A stretch of 64,000 nucleotides of DNA from Lonepinella sp042468235 (lineage in GTDB: Bacteria; Pseudomonadota; Gammaproteobacteria; Enterobacterales; Pasteurellaceae). A program made the position numbers and the translations under genes. Shown piece by piece: positions 1 through 8,726 of the stretch; position 1 is the first letter of the stretch, and every line of letters begins with the position of its first letter. The DNA lies in NCBI RefSeq assembly GCF_042468235.1, contig NZ_CP170386.1:558001-622000 (forward strand). The letters run 5' to 3'. The notes under the pieces are model-generated. The model saw only the letters and a list, made by a program, of their open reading frames with translations. It ran no database searches and was not told the DNA's origin.

Positions 1-1043
1 AAAAATGACAATGCACGCATTAAACGGTTAAAGGCTTGCACGGTTTGGTGCATATCGCCTAAGGTGGCAAGCCCTGCAAAAAAGCGAGGGGCTTGTAGCA
101 TTAAAGGTAAAATCATGGCAAATTGAGTAACACCCGTATTAAAGCCATCTAAACCCAACATACGGCGAACTATCGTCCAACGGTTTTGAATAATTTGATT
201 AAATTTGGCTTTTAAATGGGAATATTCCTGTGTTTCGCCGTCATAGAATGCGATACTTTCTGCATTATCGCGTACCCGAATTAAGGAATAACGATAATCC
301 CCAGCGTATTTTTCTTTGGCATAATTTAATTTGATTAACGGATAACCAATCCACACTGACATTGCCGTGGCGAGGATAATAAAAGTATAAATAAAAAATA
401 CGGTTCCTTTGGGAATTTCAATGCCAAATAAGGGAAGTAAGCCAGATAGTCCCCACAAAATGACGGTAAACTCAATAATCGCTACGATTGATCCGATCAT
501 GCCGTCTAACAGTTCTACTGTTCCTGTAATAAATTCGCGAGCATCTTGTTCAATACGTTGGTCGATATTATCGGGTAAATCTTTTTCATATTTAATTCGA
601 TAGTAGTTTTTATATTGTAACCAGCGATGGAGCATTTCTTCGTTCATTTTTTCCAGCCAACGAATTTCAAATACTTGACGGACGAGATAATTCAAAATGG
701 AATGGATAATTTTAAAACCTACCAGCATGGCGTTTAACAAGGCAAAAAACCAAAAAGCATCGGCTTTTTTGTCTTGTAATGAGCTATATAATCCGTTGTA
801 AAAGAAAGAGTTGAGTACGCTAATACGAACTTCTAATAGAATAAAAATGAGGAGCAACAGTATCAAACTCATCATTTTGAACTGGTTACCATTTTGTATG
901 CAAGGCTTTGTGATCAACCAGAATTTTTTTCCAAAGGCGGTTTTCCGCAATAAAAGTGCGGTGCAAAATAATCCTAAATTTAACCAAAATAGAGTGGTGA
1001 GAAGCCAACTAAAACTGTTATTTAATTCTGTTTGCCAGTTCAT
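1..1043 (-). CDS. ABC exporter, YddA/SbmA-BacA type, N-terminal part
   Basis: The gene reads leftwards from an ATG at 1043 and leaves the window, so only about 347 residues are seen. They start MNWQTELNNSFSWLLTTLFW and contain several hydrophobic segments followed by a long soluble loop rich in charged residues (KYEKDLPDNIDQRIEQDAREF), as in the transmembrane half of the fused permease-ATPase exporters of the YddA/SbmA-BacA group. The nucleotide-binding domain would lie beyond the left edge. The family exports or imports peptides and similar compounds; the substrate here is unknown. A perfect uptake signal (AAGTGCGGT) lies inside the gene near 954. The family call rests on my recognition of the sequence and its overall layout, not on a search. 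Confidence 0.75.
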   Translation of the reverse strand, partial: MNWQTELNNSFSWLLTTLFWLNLGLFCTALLLRKTAFGKKFWLITKPCIQNGNQFKMMSLILLLLIFILLEVRISVLNSFFYNGLYSSLQDKKADAFWFFALLNAMLVGFKIIHSILNYLVRQVFEIRWLEKMNEEMLHRWLQYKNYYRIKYEKDLPDNIDQRIEQDAREFITGTVELLDGMIGSIVAIIEFTVILWGLSGLLPLFGIEIPKGTVFFIYTFIILATAMSVWIGYPLIKLNYAKEKYAGDYRYSLIRVRDNAESIAFYDGETQEYSHLKAKFNQIIQNRWTIVRRMLGLDGFNTGVTQFAMILPLMLQAPRFFAGLATLGDMHQTVQAFNRLMRALSF

Positions 1044-1063
1044 AAAATATTTTTAGAAATTGA

Positions 1064-1423
1064 TTAGTGTAAATCTAATACGAGTTCTGGGTGCTTATTC
1101 AATAAAGATAACAACGTTGCAGCCGCACCACTCGGACGGCGTAGCCCTTGTTCCCATGAGCGTAATGTATTCACAGAAATCCCCAATTTTTCAGCAAATT
1201 TATGTTGGGAAAGTCCTACTTTGGTGCGAGTTTCCACAATGGGGGAGATGGCAATTTCCGTCTGACGAGCATATTTCCCTCGTTTCACTTCGGATAAAGC
1301 CTGTGTCAAGCTTTCACGCAACTGTTCCATCTCAGGATCATCAGCAATGACAGCATTCACCATCGTTTCGATATTCCAATTTTGGCTTTTTTGTTGTAAT
1401 GTTTGGCTAATATTATTGTTCAT
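1064..1423 (-). CDS. HigA-type antitoxin, XRE helix-turn-helix
   Basis: This 119-residue protein has a short N-terminal part and a C-terminal Cro/C1-type helix-turn-helix at about residues 72-110 (VGLSQHKFAEKLGISVNTLR, then SWEQGLRRP). It is the antitoxin and probable autorepressor of the pair: it lies downstream of the toxin gene and overlaps it by 11 bases, the toxin-first order typical of higBA systems. The motif WEQG in the recognition-helix region is usual for this family. The exact subfamily (HigA or NadS-like) cannot be settled by eye. Confidence 0.85.
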   Translation of the reverse strand: MNNNISQTLQQKSQNWNIETMVNAVIADDPEMEQLRESLTQALSEVKRGKYARQTEIAISPIVETRTKVGLSQHKFAEKLGISVNTLRSWEQGLRRPSGAAATLLSLLNKHPELVLDLH

Positions 1424-1727
1424 TTTTTATTCCTCTCAAGTGTTTCATTTCTTGTTGAGATAAATTTTCTTTTTCATTTTTCGTATAAATATCAAGAGCA
1501 ACAATCAGACCATCATCAAGCAGATTAAAATAAATCACTCTTGCGCCACCACGTTTTCCGTGTACATTAGCCTGCCAACGCACTTTTCTTAATCCTGCCG
1601 ATTTGGGTATCACGTCACCTATAAGCGGATTATTTGATAAAAAACTCAAAAATTCCAGTCGCTCATCACGAGTCCAAATGCGATCTACTTTGGATTTAAA
1701 TATTTCGGTTTCAACGATAGTGTACAT
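1413..1727 (-). CDS. HigB/RelE-type toxin
   Basis: A 104-residue RelE/ParE-fold toxin, the likely mRNA-cleaving partner of the HTH antitoxin downstream. Seen in the sequence: an N-terminal helix with many charged residues (FKSKVDRIWTRDERLEF), a central stretch with LRKVRWQANVHGKRGGARVIY that corresponds to the conserved core strands of this family, and a C-terminal strand VALDIYTKNEKENLS with the usual Y/K residues. Length fits the family. Its start ATG is 20-25 bases from two palindromes that may be antitoxin operators. Function is inferred from family and gene pairing. Confidence 0.85.
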   Translation of the reverse strand: MYTIVETEIFKSKVDRIWTRDERLEFLSFLSNNPLIGDVIPKSAGLRKVRWQANVHGKRGGARVIYFNLLDDGLIVALDIYTKNEKENLSQQEMKHLRGIKNEQ

Positions 1728-1745
1728 TTATACTCTCTTGGTGAC

Positions 1746-1774
1746 ATACTATGTATTATATAATACTTTGTATT
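1746..1774. promoter_or_regulatory. Candidate autoregulatory operators of the HigBA pair
   Basis: Two short palindromes, ATACTATGTAT (1746-1756) and AATACTTTGTATT (1762-1774), share the form ATAC-N3-GTAT and have centres 17 bp apart, directly upstream of the toxin start. Paired palindromes at this place are what an HTH antitoxin would bind to repress its own operon. Binding is inferred. Confidence 0.5.
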
Positions 1775-1827
1775 ACTGTCAATTTGACATTTATTTAAAA
1801 ACAAGACAATGTTATTTGCCATGCAAC

Positions 1828-1854
1828 AAAAGGGGCAGTTTATCCGCCCCTTGT
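1828..1854 (-). terminator. Rho-independent terminator of the TonB receptor gene
   Basis: On the minus strand AAGGGGC and GCCCCTT form a 7-bp stem with a 9-base loop followed by TTGTT. It lies about 20 bases past the stop codon of the receptor gene. Confidence 0.7.
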
Positions 1855-1873
1855 GAATAAGTCAAAATGTAAA

Positions 1874-4111
1874 TTAGAATGAATATTCAACCGTTGTCCA
1901 ATACGTTCTTGGCATACCTAACACGGCGAAGCTACGGTCGTATTGACCACGTTGTACTTGCCAGTAGGCTTTGTTGAATAAGTTTTCGACGTGAGCTCTC
2001 ACTGTGATAGCGTGACCGTTACCCAATTTGGTATGGTACTTCGCTCCAGCATCTACTAAGGTGTATGATGGGAAAGCATAAGTTTTTTGCGTATCTTGGT
2101 AAGATTTGCCAAAGTGTTGTACGTTGGTGCTTAAAGTTAAACCTTGGATAAATGGTGTATCCCATTCAATCCCTGCTTTACCCACCCAACGTGGGTTTGC
2201 CACTTGATAACCATTGACTAAATTATCTGCGTAGTTTGGATAATCTTTCACTTTAGATTGTAAGTACATAATACCTAAACTTGGACGCACAGTTTTATCT
2301 GACAAATTAGCGTAGATATTAAACTCAATACCACGGTTGCGTTCAATACCTTGAGAATCACCCGCAGATGCACCAGATCTAGCGAAGTCAGTACCGCTTG
2401 TTGTTGTACCACGCCAGTAACCTTCACGGCGAACTTGGAATACGTTAAATGAAGTTACGATATCACCCCAGTTTTTACGCACGCCTAATTCTAATTGACG
2501 GCTAACACGTGGTTTTGACATTGTTGTATTACCACTGTCATCGGTTTTAATGTCTGCAGGTTCTAAATCTTCCATATAGTTGCCGTAGAACACGAGGTCA
2601 GGGTTAGGTAAGTAAGACACCATAAACATTGGACTAAAGCGATGTGCATCACCTTTCGCTTGTTTGATATTATCTTTATAAGATGCCCATTGGAAACGAC
2701 CACCTAAAGTGACACGGAATTTATCTTCCGCAAAGCCAAGTGTATCTGATAGGGCAAGGCTGTTTGCACGGATCGTTGCATCTAAGTTTGGATTAGCTTC
2801 AAAACCATTACTAAATACATTGCCTTGCGGAATGTTAGCTAATTGTTGGGCTAAAGTTTGTCCTGCTGCATTTCCATAAGGATAAATGGTTAAGTTTTGG
2901 TTTGGTGCTTGAGAGGTACCACGATAGGTTTGACGACGACGATCAATGTGATCGAATGAGGTACTCCAGTTGTGGCTTACTGAACCTGTTGAGAATTCAC
3001 CACGAGTGGCTAAGTTACTGCTTAAGGTTTGGAAACGTTGATCGGTCATACGAGAACGTCCCGCATTATAAGATTGACCATCCGTAGATGGGGTAGCAGA
3101 AGCAAAGTTACCATAATAACGAGCATCGTTATAACCGACTCCGCCCGAAATTTGGAAGTTATAGTCGGTGTAGTAGTCAAAGGTCAGCATATTAGTTTGA
3201 CTACGGGTATCTTGTGCTTGCCAACTTGGCTGAAGATTATTTTCACCGTCTAAGGCATCAAATAAACGGGCTTTAGCATTTTGAATATCTTGAATACGTG
3301 CACGACCGCCCTCGGTTTTACGTTTCGCATAGAAACTATCGAAAGACACATAAAGTTTATCGCCACTATAATCCGCATTTAAAGAAAATTCTTTATTGTC
3401 TTCCCAGTAGCCTGTGCGAGGGGTATCGCCCTCACGCATTTTACCATTCACACGTACACCGAATTGTTTGCTTTCGCCAAAACGTTGACCTAAGTCAAAG
3501 GTACCTTGTAAACGATTGTCGCTAAAATAGCCTACACCCACTTTACGGTTGCCTTGATCACTAGCACGTTTGGTTTCAATATTGACTGCACCTGCTGTTG
3601 CCCCCTCAGGATCCATGCCTGAAAGTGCGGTATTTCCGCCTTTAATTAATTGTACAGAATCCGCATACACGCTAGATGTACCTTGTGTACCGTACATCCC
3701 AGCCAAGCCGTTTACGCTAAATTGACGGGCATCTAATTGATAACCACGGAAATATAAACCTGTTAAGGTATTGGTTTCACCACCAAATTGCCAAGTTGAG
3801 GCATCTTTTTTGGCAACTACATCCACTAAAGTACGTGCTTGTGTATCATCAATCACTTTGGCATCATATTTTACTACCGTCACAGGGGCGGTGAAGTTAG
3901 TGGCACGACCTAATAAACCTAAGTTTACGCTGTCTTGTAATTTACCGTCACTAGCAACAGAATAAGAACGATAGCTTGCTGGTTCATGAAGACTGTCAGA
4001 AACTTCAATCGCATCAAGCTGTTCGGTTGTTTGCTGACTTGTTTCAGCATAAGCACCAAAAGAAACACCAGCGAAAAGTGCGGTGTAAATTAAGCTAAAC
4101 TTGAATTTCAT
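1874..4111 (-). CDS. TonB-dependent siderophore receptor
   Basis: A 745-residue outer-membrane gated channel for ferric siderophores. The start at 4111 is chosen because AAGGG precedes it at proper spacing and it opens a clean signal peptide (MKFKFSLIYTALFAGVSFGA, cut near AYA-ET); an ATG six codons upstream has no such site. A plug domain follows (NLGLLGRATNFTAPVTVVKY, with DPEGATAGAVNIETKRAS typical of siderophore receptors), then a 22-strand-type beta-barrel. The protein ends in a strand finishing with YSF, the C-terminal aromatic signal for barrel assembly. The ligand cannot be told; FhuE/ferrichrome-type receptors are the closest group I recognise. It stands alone, 18 kb from the siderophore ABC genes in this window. 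Confidence 0.9.
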   Translation of the reverse strand: MKFKFSLIYTALFAGVSFGAYAETSQQTTEQLDAIEVSDSLHEPASYRSYSVASDGKLQDSVNLGLLGRATNFTAPVTVVKYDAKVIDDTQARTLVDVVAKKDASTWQFGGETNTLTGLYFRGYQLDARQFSVNGLAGMYGTQGTSSVYADSVQLIKGGNTALSGMDPEGATAGAVNIETKRASDQGNRKVGVGYFSDNRLQGTFDLGQRFGESKQFGVRVNGKMREGDTPRTGYWEDNKEFSLNADYSGDKLYVSFDSFYAKRKTEGGRARIQDIQNAKARLFDALDGENNLQPSWQAQDTRSQTNMLTFDYYTDYNFQISGGVGYNDARYYGNFASATPSTDGQSYNAGRSRMTDQRFQTLSSNLATRGEFSTGSVSHNWSTSFDHIDRRRQTYRGTSQAPNQNLTIYPYGNAAGQTLAQQLANIPQGNVFSNGFEANPNLDATIRANSLALSDTLGFAEDKFRVTLGGRFQWASYKDNIKQAKGDAHRFSPMFMVSYLPNPDLVFYGNYMEDLEPADIKTDDSGNTTMSKPRVSRQLELGVRKNWGDIVTSFNVFQVRREGYWRGTTTSGTDFARSGASAGDSQGIERNRGIEFNIYANLSDKTVRPSLGIMYLQSKVKDYPNYADNLVNGYQVANPRWVGKAGIEWDTPFIQGLTLSTNVQHFGKSYQDTQKTYAFPSYTLVDAGAKYHTKLGNGHAITVRAHVENLFNKAYWQVQRGQYDRSFAVLGMPRTYWTTVEYSF

Positions 4112-4145
4112 TAGATTACCCTTAATCAAAAATAAATATAAAAAT

Positions 4146-4162
4146 AGTCTAAAAATTAGACT
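4146..4162. promoter_or_regulatory. Perfect inverted repeat upstream of the TonB receptor
   Basis: AGTCTAA-AAA-TTAGACT is a perfect 7+7 palindrome 35-51 bases upstream of the chosen start codon. It could be an operator or a leader hairpin. It does not look like a Fur box. Confidence 0.4.
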
Positions 4163-4193
4163 GTTTAAAAAGAGTGCTGAGTATAAATTAAAC

Positions 4194-4212
4194 GATAATC
4201 TATTGCAATAGG
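4194..4212. promoter_or_regulatory. Possible Fur box before the TonB receptor
   Basis: The sequence starts with GATAAT and contains the 12-bp perfect palindrome CTATTGCAATAG (4200-4211). It matches about 10 of 19 positions of the Fur consensus GATAATGATAATCATTATC. The match is weak; the expectation that an iron receptor is Fur-controlled is the main support. Confidence 0.35.
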
Positions 4213-4321
4213 TTTAATAAGATTTATTCGTGTTTGTGTATTGATTTATTTTTTATAAACATTTGCAATCCCCCTAACTTTATAGCATAATTCACGTCCT
4301 AAGCATTTGATGCTTATCCAA

Positions 4322-4434
4322 TGGAAACCTTTTCGGTCTTTCGCAATGGTGTCTGATTTACTCGGTCAGGTTCGGAAGAAAGCAGCCAAAGTCAGAATTT
4401 CTGTGTGCCGAGAGTAGCTGGGAAGGTTTCCACC
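4322..4434 (+). ncRNA. ffs: 4.5S RNA (signal recognition particle RNA)
   Basis: About 113 nt that fold into one long hairpin: GGAAACCTT at 4323-4331 pairs with AAGGTTTCC at 4423-4431. The apical part carries the universally conserved SRP segment GGTCAGGTTCGGAAGAAAGC and AGCAGCC, which binds Ffh, in the same form as the E. coli 4.5S RNA. With Ffh this RNA targets membrane proteins to FtsY and SecYEG. It lies between two minus-strand genes and is read on the plus strand. Ends are set by the outer stem and may be off by a few bases. Confidence 0.95.
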
Positions 4435-4455
4435 CTTTAACTGCCTATTTTTCTT

Positions 4456-5853
4456 TTATTTAATCTTCTCTAATTTAGCTAATAATTGTTCGTCTGTTTG
4501 AGCCTGCAATTTCCACATCCGATATAACAACAAAACCGCCGCAGCCGTTAAGGCGACTACAAAACCAATCCAAAAACCCATAGCACCTAAATGTGGTATG
4601 ATCCAATCGGTCATGGCAAGCGTGTAACCTATGGGCATTGCCAATATCCAATAGCAAAAAATAGTGATATATAAAATGGCTTTGGTGTCTTTATAGCCAC
4701 GTAATACGCCACCTGCCAGTACTTGCAGAGTATCAGAGAATTGATAAAGCGAAGCGACAATTAACAATGAACTAGCCAGAGTGATAACATGCAGATCCTT
4801 TACGAAAATTTGAGCAATTTGTTCACGCCAGAAGATTGTAACAAAGGCAGTAATAACGGTAATATTTAAACCTACAGCAATGGCAATATAAGACACTTTT
4901 TTAGCCTGCTCTAGGGATTTTTCGCCTAAGCGTTGCCCAACTAAAATAGTGGTTGCCATGCCTAACGACATAGGGAACATAAATACAAAAGAACTAGTAT
5001 TTAACGCAATTTGATGGCTTGCCACCATATCCGTGCCGAGCGGGGATAAAAATAATGAAGTCAACGCAAATAATGCCACTTCCGCCCATAATGCGACTGC
5101 AATCGGAAAACCAAGTTTAAGCAATTTCTTCAAGGTAGAAAAATCAGGTTTCTCAATTAGTTGCTCAAACACTTTGAGATCACGTAAATGATAAGATTGA
5201 CGACTATAAGCGATCATCATTATACACATTGCCCAATTAACAATAGACGTGGCAATGCCACAACCTACCGCACCAAAGGCTGGTACCCCAAATTTGCCAT
5301 AAATAAAGATATAGTTCAGCGGAATATTCAATAATAAGCCGATAAAGGTAATGACCATAGCGGGTTTCGTTTTAGCTACGCCGTCATTTAAGCAACGAAA
5401 ATTAATTAATAATAAATAAGCAGGCAATCCGAATAACATGGCGTGTAGATAACCTATTGTAATATTAGCTAGTTTTTCTTCCATATTCATAGCTTGAATC
5501 ACCACATCACTATGGTAAATAAGAAGTCCTAATGGAATACAAACCAACAAGATAATCCACAAACCTTGTCGTACTTGATGAGCAATATCAGAACGTTGTC
5601 CCGAACCGTTTAAGTAGGAAATGGTTGGGGGCAAGGCTAACAATAAGCCTTGTCCAAAAAGGACTAACGGAAACCAAATAGATGCCCCAACCGAAATGGC
5701 TGCCATATCCGCTGCACTCACTCGTCCAGCCATAATGGTGTCCACTAATCCCATTGAATTTTGGGCGATTTGAGCGAGAAGAATAGGAATAGCGATTTGA
5801 ATTAATTTTTTTGCTTGTTCGTGATATTGTTGCCAACTGTTAATTTTTTGCAT
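4456..5853 (-). CDS. norM: Multidrug efflux MATE transporter NorM
   Basis: A 465-residue inner-membrane protein with about 12 hydrophobic segments in two similar halves, the MATE layout. The N-terminal sequence IPILLAQIAQNSMGLVDTIM and the following AGRVSAADMAAISVG are characteristic of NorM, which exchanges Na+ or H+ for cationic drugs and dyes. It is divergent from ribE with a 73-bp gap that contains an uptake signal; norM beside ribE is also the Haemophilus arrangement. Length is normal for the family and no key segment looks missing. Confidence 0.93.
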   Translation of the reverse strand: MQKINSWQQYHEQAKKLIQIAIPILLAQIAQNSMGLVDTIMAGRVSAADMAAISVGASIWFPLVLFGQGLLLALPPTISYLNGSGQRSDIAHQVRQGLWIILLVCIPLGLLIYHSDVVIQAMNMEEKLANITIGYLHAMLFGLPAYLLLINFRCLNDGVAKTKPAMVITFIGLLLNIPLNYIFIYGKFGVPAFGAVGCGIATSIVNWAMCIMMIAYSRQSYHLRDLKVFEQLIEKPDFSTLKKLLKLGFPIAVALWAEVALFALTSLFLSPLGTDMVASHQIALNTSSFVFMFPMSLGMATTILVGQRLGEKSLEQAKKVSYIAIAVGLNITVITAFVTIFWREQIAQIFVKDLHVITLASSLLIVASLYQFSDTLQVLAGGVLRGYKDTKAILYITIFCYWILAMPIGYTLAMTDWIIPHLGAMGFWIGFVVALTAAAVLLLYRMWKLQAQTDEQLLAKLEKIK

Positions 5854-5926
5854 AAAAAGACCGAGTTTCCTTTATAATAGGAAAAATTTAATTTTTTCAC
5901 CGCACTTTGCGGTTAAGCGAGTTTAT

Positions 5927-6535
5927 ATGTTTACAGGTATCGTGCAAGGTGTTGCGTCTATTCATTCTATCATTGAAAAGACAAATTTTAGAACACATAC
6001 TATTAAAATGCCAGATGAATTACTGGCAGATTTACAATTAGGTGCATCTGTTGCACATAATGGTGTTTGTTTGACTGTTACTAAAATTGAGAATAATCTC
6101 GTGAGCTTTGATTTAATGACGGAAACTTTACGGATCACTAATTTAGGTGAACTTAAAGTGGGGGATCAGGTCAATATAGAAAGAGCGATGAAATTCGGTT
6201 CAGAAGTAGGCGGGCATTTATTGTCGGGACACGTCTATTGCACGGCAAAAATTGTTGAACAAAAACCGAGTGAGAATAATTTACAAATTTGGTTTAAATT
6301 GCCTAATCACGATGTGATGAAATATATTCTGACCAAAGGCTTTATTGCTGTGGACGGTATCAGTTTGACCATTGGTAATGTGAAAGAAACTCAATTTTGC
6401 GTTAATTTAATTCCTGAAACGATTGAACGTACGATTATTGCTAAAAAAAATGTAGGGGATTTGGTTAATATTGAAATTGATCCGCAGACACAAGCAATAG
6501 TGGATACGGTGGAACGTTATTTGGCTAGAAAATAG
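5927..6535 (+). CDS. ribE: Riboflavin synthase, alpha subunit
   Basis: A 202-residue enzyme that turns two 6,7-dimethyl-8-ribityllumazine molecules into riboflavin and a pyrimidine. It starts with the family signature MFTGIVQGVASI and has the expected tandem lumazine-binding domains: the first with GVCLTVTKIENNLVSFDLM, the second with VDGISLTIGNV. Both repeats keep the conserved G-x-S/C-L-T core. Its substrate is made by RibH, encoded at 48673. No FMN riboswitch is visible upstream; the leader is only about 70 bp to norM. Confidence 0.95.
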   Translation: MFTGIVQGVASIHSIIEKTNFRTHTIKMPDELLADLQLGASVAHNGVCLTVTKIENNLVSFDLMTETLRITNLGELKVGDQVNIERAMKFGSEVGGHLLSGHVYCTAKIVEQKPSENNLQIWFKLPNHDVMKYILTKGFIAVDGISLTIGNVKETQFCVNLIPETIERTIIAKKNVGDLVNIEIDPQTQAIVDTVERYLARK

Positions 6536-6592
6536 CTTGTCTTATTATATTTCCGTAAATATAATTTATTTACATCTTTTGAGAAAGATAAA

Positions 6593-6879
6593 ATGATAGA
6601 AATTAATGGGTTGAGTGGGATCGTAATAAAGCGGAAATTAATGAATTAAAACATAATGTTAGCTTTAATGAAGCTATTACGGTATTTTATGATGATGATG
6701 CGTTATTAATCCCAGATCCTGAACATTCTTTTTTTGAAGAACGTTTTCTTCTATTGGGATTGAGTTTACATAACAATACATTAGTTGTTGTACATTGCGA
6801 ACGAGATGAAAATATACGTATTATTTCAGCTCGCCATGCGACAAAAAAAGAGAAAGAACAATATCAAAGGGGGTTTTAG
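6593..6879 (+). pseudogene. BrnT-type toxin, frameshifted near its start
   Basis: From 6613 a long open frame encodes EWDRNKAEINELKHNVSF and continues through DDDALLIPDPEHSFFEERF and IISARHATKKEKEQYQRGF, which is the BrnT ribonuclease family. That frame has no ATG and hits a TAA at about 6604. The natural start, ATG at 6593 (MIEIN), is in another frame and runs into a stop. Restoring one base between about 6605 and 6612 would join them. The stop touches the brnA start codon, so the operon structure is kept. It may be inactive, or may use a non-standard start. Confidence 0.75.
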
Positions 6880-7095
6880 ATGTTACCAGAATACGATTTC
6901 AGCCAAGCAATTAAAAATCCTTATGCGAAACGCCTAAAAAGTAAAAAAGTGGTGACTATTCGTATTGATGACGATGCGATCGATTATTTTAAACAACTTT
7001 CAGCAGAAATGGATATGCCTTATCAAACGTTGATTAATCTTTATTTGAAAGAATGTGCTCAAACACAGAAAAAGCCTAATATTCATTGGCAATAA
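6880..7095 (+). CDS. brnA: BrnA-type antitoxin
   Basis: A 71-residue ribbon-helix-helix-like protein starting one base after the brnT stop. KVVTIRIDDDAIDYFKQLSA is the DNA-binding strand and first helix; MPYQTLINLYLKECA is the second helix, as in BrnA antitoxins that neutralise BrnT and repress the operon. The reading frame is intact while the toxin frame is broken, which is the order of loss that would be tolerated. Confidence 0.8.
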   Translation: MLPEYDFSQAIKNPYAKRLKSKKVVTIRIDDDAIDYFKQLSAEMDMPYQTLINLYLKECAQTQKKPNIHWQ

Positions 7096-7099
7096 TGTT

Positions 7100-7729
7100 A
7101 TGAAAAAATTTTTCTTATTTTTGACCGCACTTTTTGCCTTTATGCAAAATGTGCAAGCTCACCCTCATGCTTTTATTGGTATGAAAACCACGCCATTAGT
7201 GGAAAATAACACTTTAAAAGGTTTTTCGGTGCAATGGTTGCTAGATGAAGCCAGTTCAGCTGAATTGCTTTACGATTTGAAAGTTGCTCATAACGATCCC
7301 AAGGCAAAACAAGCTATTGTGGATGATATGGTTAAAAACACGGTATCAGAGCATTATTTTAGTTATCTCTATGATAAACAAGGTAATCGGGTAAAATATA
7401 CCTCTCAGCCAGCAAATTATGATATTAAAGCGGTGGGTAACCATATTTTGTATCATTTTGATTTCTTTTTGTCCCAACCACAAACATTGGTGGATAATGA
7501 ATTTGTCTTGATGATTTATGATCCAACCTATTATGTGTCAATGTATTATGATGATAAAAGTGCGGTAGATTTTAGCCAACTTCCAGCCAATTGTCATGGT
7601 GATATGGTAGATCAAACTGTTGATGAAAAAACCAAACAATATGCTAAATCTTTAGATAAAACCCAACGAGAAGCAGATTTTTCACTGGGTAAGGAATTTG
7701 CTCAAAAAGTGATTTTACAATGTCAATAA
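7100..7729 (+). CDS. DUF1007 periplasmic protein
   Basis: The start at 7100 opens a signal peptide (MKKFFLFLTALFAFMQNVQA-HPHAF), so the mature protein begins with a His-Pro-His metal-binding-like end; an upstream in-frame start at 7055 would overlap brnA and spoil the signal. The 209-residue protein belongs to the DUF1007 family, found next to nickel/cobalt exporters. It overlaps the next gene by 10 bases, so the two are translated together. The likely role is metal binding or delivery at the transporter; not demonstrated. Confidence 0.8.
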   Translation: MKKFFLFLTALFAFMQNVQAHPHAFIGMKTTPLVENNTLKGFSVQWLLDEASSAELLYDLKVAHNDPKAKQAIVDDMVKNTVSEHYFSYLYDKQGNRVKYTSQPANYDIKAVGNHILYHFDFFLSQPQTLVDNEFVLMIYDPTYYVSMYYDDKSAVDFSQLPANCHGDMVDQTVDEKTKQYAKSLDKTQREADFSLGKEFAQKVILQCQ

Positions 7730-8724
7730 GCACTAAAAAAATCAGCACTATTTTATTATTATGCCTGTTGGCAGCAGGCATTGGTTTTTTATTCCCTTAT
7801 TTATTTAAGCAAGTGGTGCTGTGGCAGCGAGAATTTAATCAGTTATTATCTCATCATCTTCATCAAATTAAGCAAGCTCCGATTTATGCAGGCGCAAGCT
7901 TGATTTTAATCAGTTTTGGCTATGGTGTATTTCATGCATTAGGGCCGGGTCATGGTAAATTTATTATCACCAGTTATCTTTCACTTCATCAATCTAAAAT
8001 TTTTGCCAGTATGCGGCTAGCCTTTTTGTCGTCCTTAATGCAAGGCGTCGTCGCAATTGTGGCAACCAGTATTGTGGTGGTGGTGTTAAATTTATCTTCC
8101 AGTTATTTTAAAGCCAGCCAACTTTGGTTAGAGCGTGGGGCGTATGGGTTGATTTTTCTGCTCGGCATACAATGGTTAATGCAAAGTAGCAAAAAAATTT
8201 GGCAAGCTCAACGCCGACCGAAAATTAAGCAAATTAAACCCATTACCGATGATATTAGAGTAAAAAGTGCGGTGCAAAATCCTCATCTTTTTTCAGATCA
8301 TTTTGATGGTGAAAACTGTGCTTGTGGACATCAACATTTGCCGAATGAAGATCAACTTACTCAAGCAAATAGTTTAAAATCGCAATGGTTGATCATTTTA
8401 AGTATCGGTATGCGGCCTTGCACTGGTGCCATTTTTATTTTATTTTTGTCTTATATGCTCGATCTTTATGTATGGGGCATGCTAGCAACCATGGCAATGG
8501 CAATCGGCACGGGGCTTACTTTGTCAGGTTTTGCGTTAATGGTGCAATATGCCAGAAACACGGCAGTGCAAGTAGGAAAATGGTATTTTTCTGCAAAACT
8601 GAAAAGTCAATTTTCTCACTGGTTAAAACTGGCGTTTGGCTTGATATTAATGGGTTTTGCGGTGAGCTTGATTTATGCAACTACATTGCAAAGTGTTGGA
8701 GGCGCAGTGTTGTTTGGGCGTTGA
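7720..8724 (+). CDS. Nickel/cobalt transporter, NicO/RcnA family
   Basis: A 334-residue membrane protein with about six hydrophobic segments. The motif FGYGVFHALGPGHGKFIITS is the hallmark HxxGPGHGK of the NicO family, and a second motif SIGMRPCTGAIFILFLSY lies in a late helix. Between them is a soluble loop with Cys and His (CACGHQHLPNED), a probable metal-sensing segment. The partner DUF1007 gene just upstream supports the assignment. Direction of transport cannot be read from sequence. An uptake signal lies inside at about 8265. Confidence 0.85.
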   Translation: MSISTKKISTILLLCLLAAGIGFLFPYLFKQVVLWQREFNQLLSHHLHQIKQAPIYAGASLILISFGYGVFHALGPGHGKFIITSYLSLHQSKIFASMRLAFLSSLMQGVVAIVATSIVVVVLNLSSSYFKASQLWLERGAYGLIFLLGIQWLMQSSKKIWQAQRRPKIKQIKPITDDIRVKSAVQNPHLFSDHFDGENCACGHQHLPNEDQLTQANSLKSQWLIILSIGMRPCTGAIFILFLSYMLDLYVWGMLATMAMAIGTGLTLSGFALMVQYARNTAVQVGKWYFSAKLKSQFSHWLKLAFGLILMGFAVSLIYATTLQSVGGAVLFGR

Positions 8725-8726
8725 AA

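Noticed and set aside
1060..1350. Plus-strand frame over the HigA antitoxin
   Set aside because: Shadow of a gene with clear HTH motif and toxin partner on the other strand.
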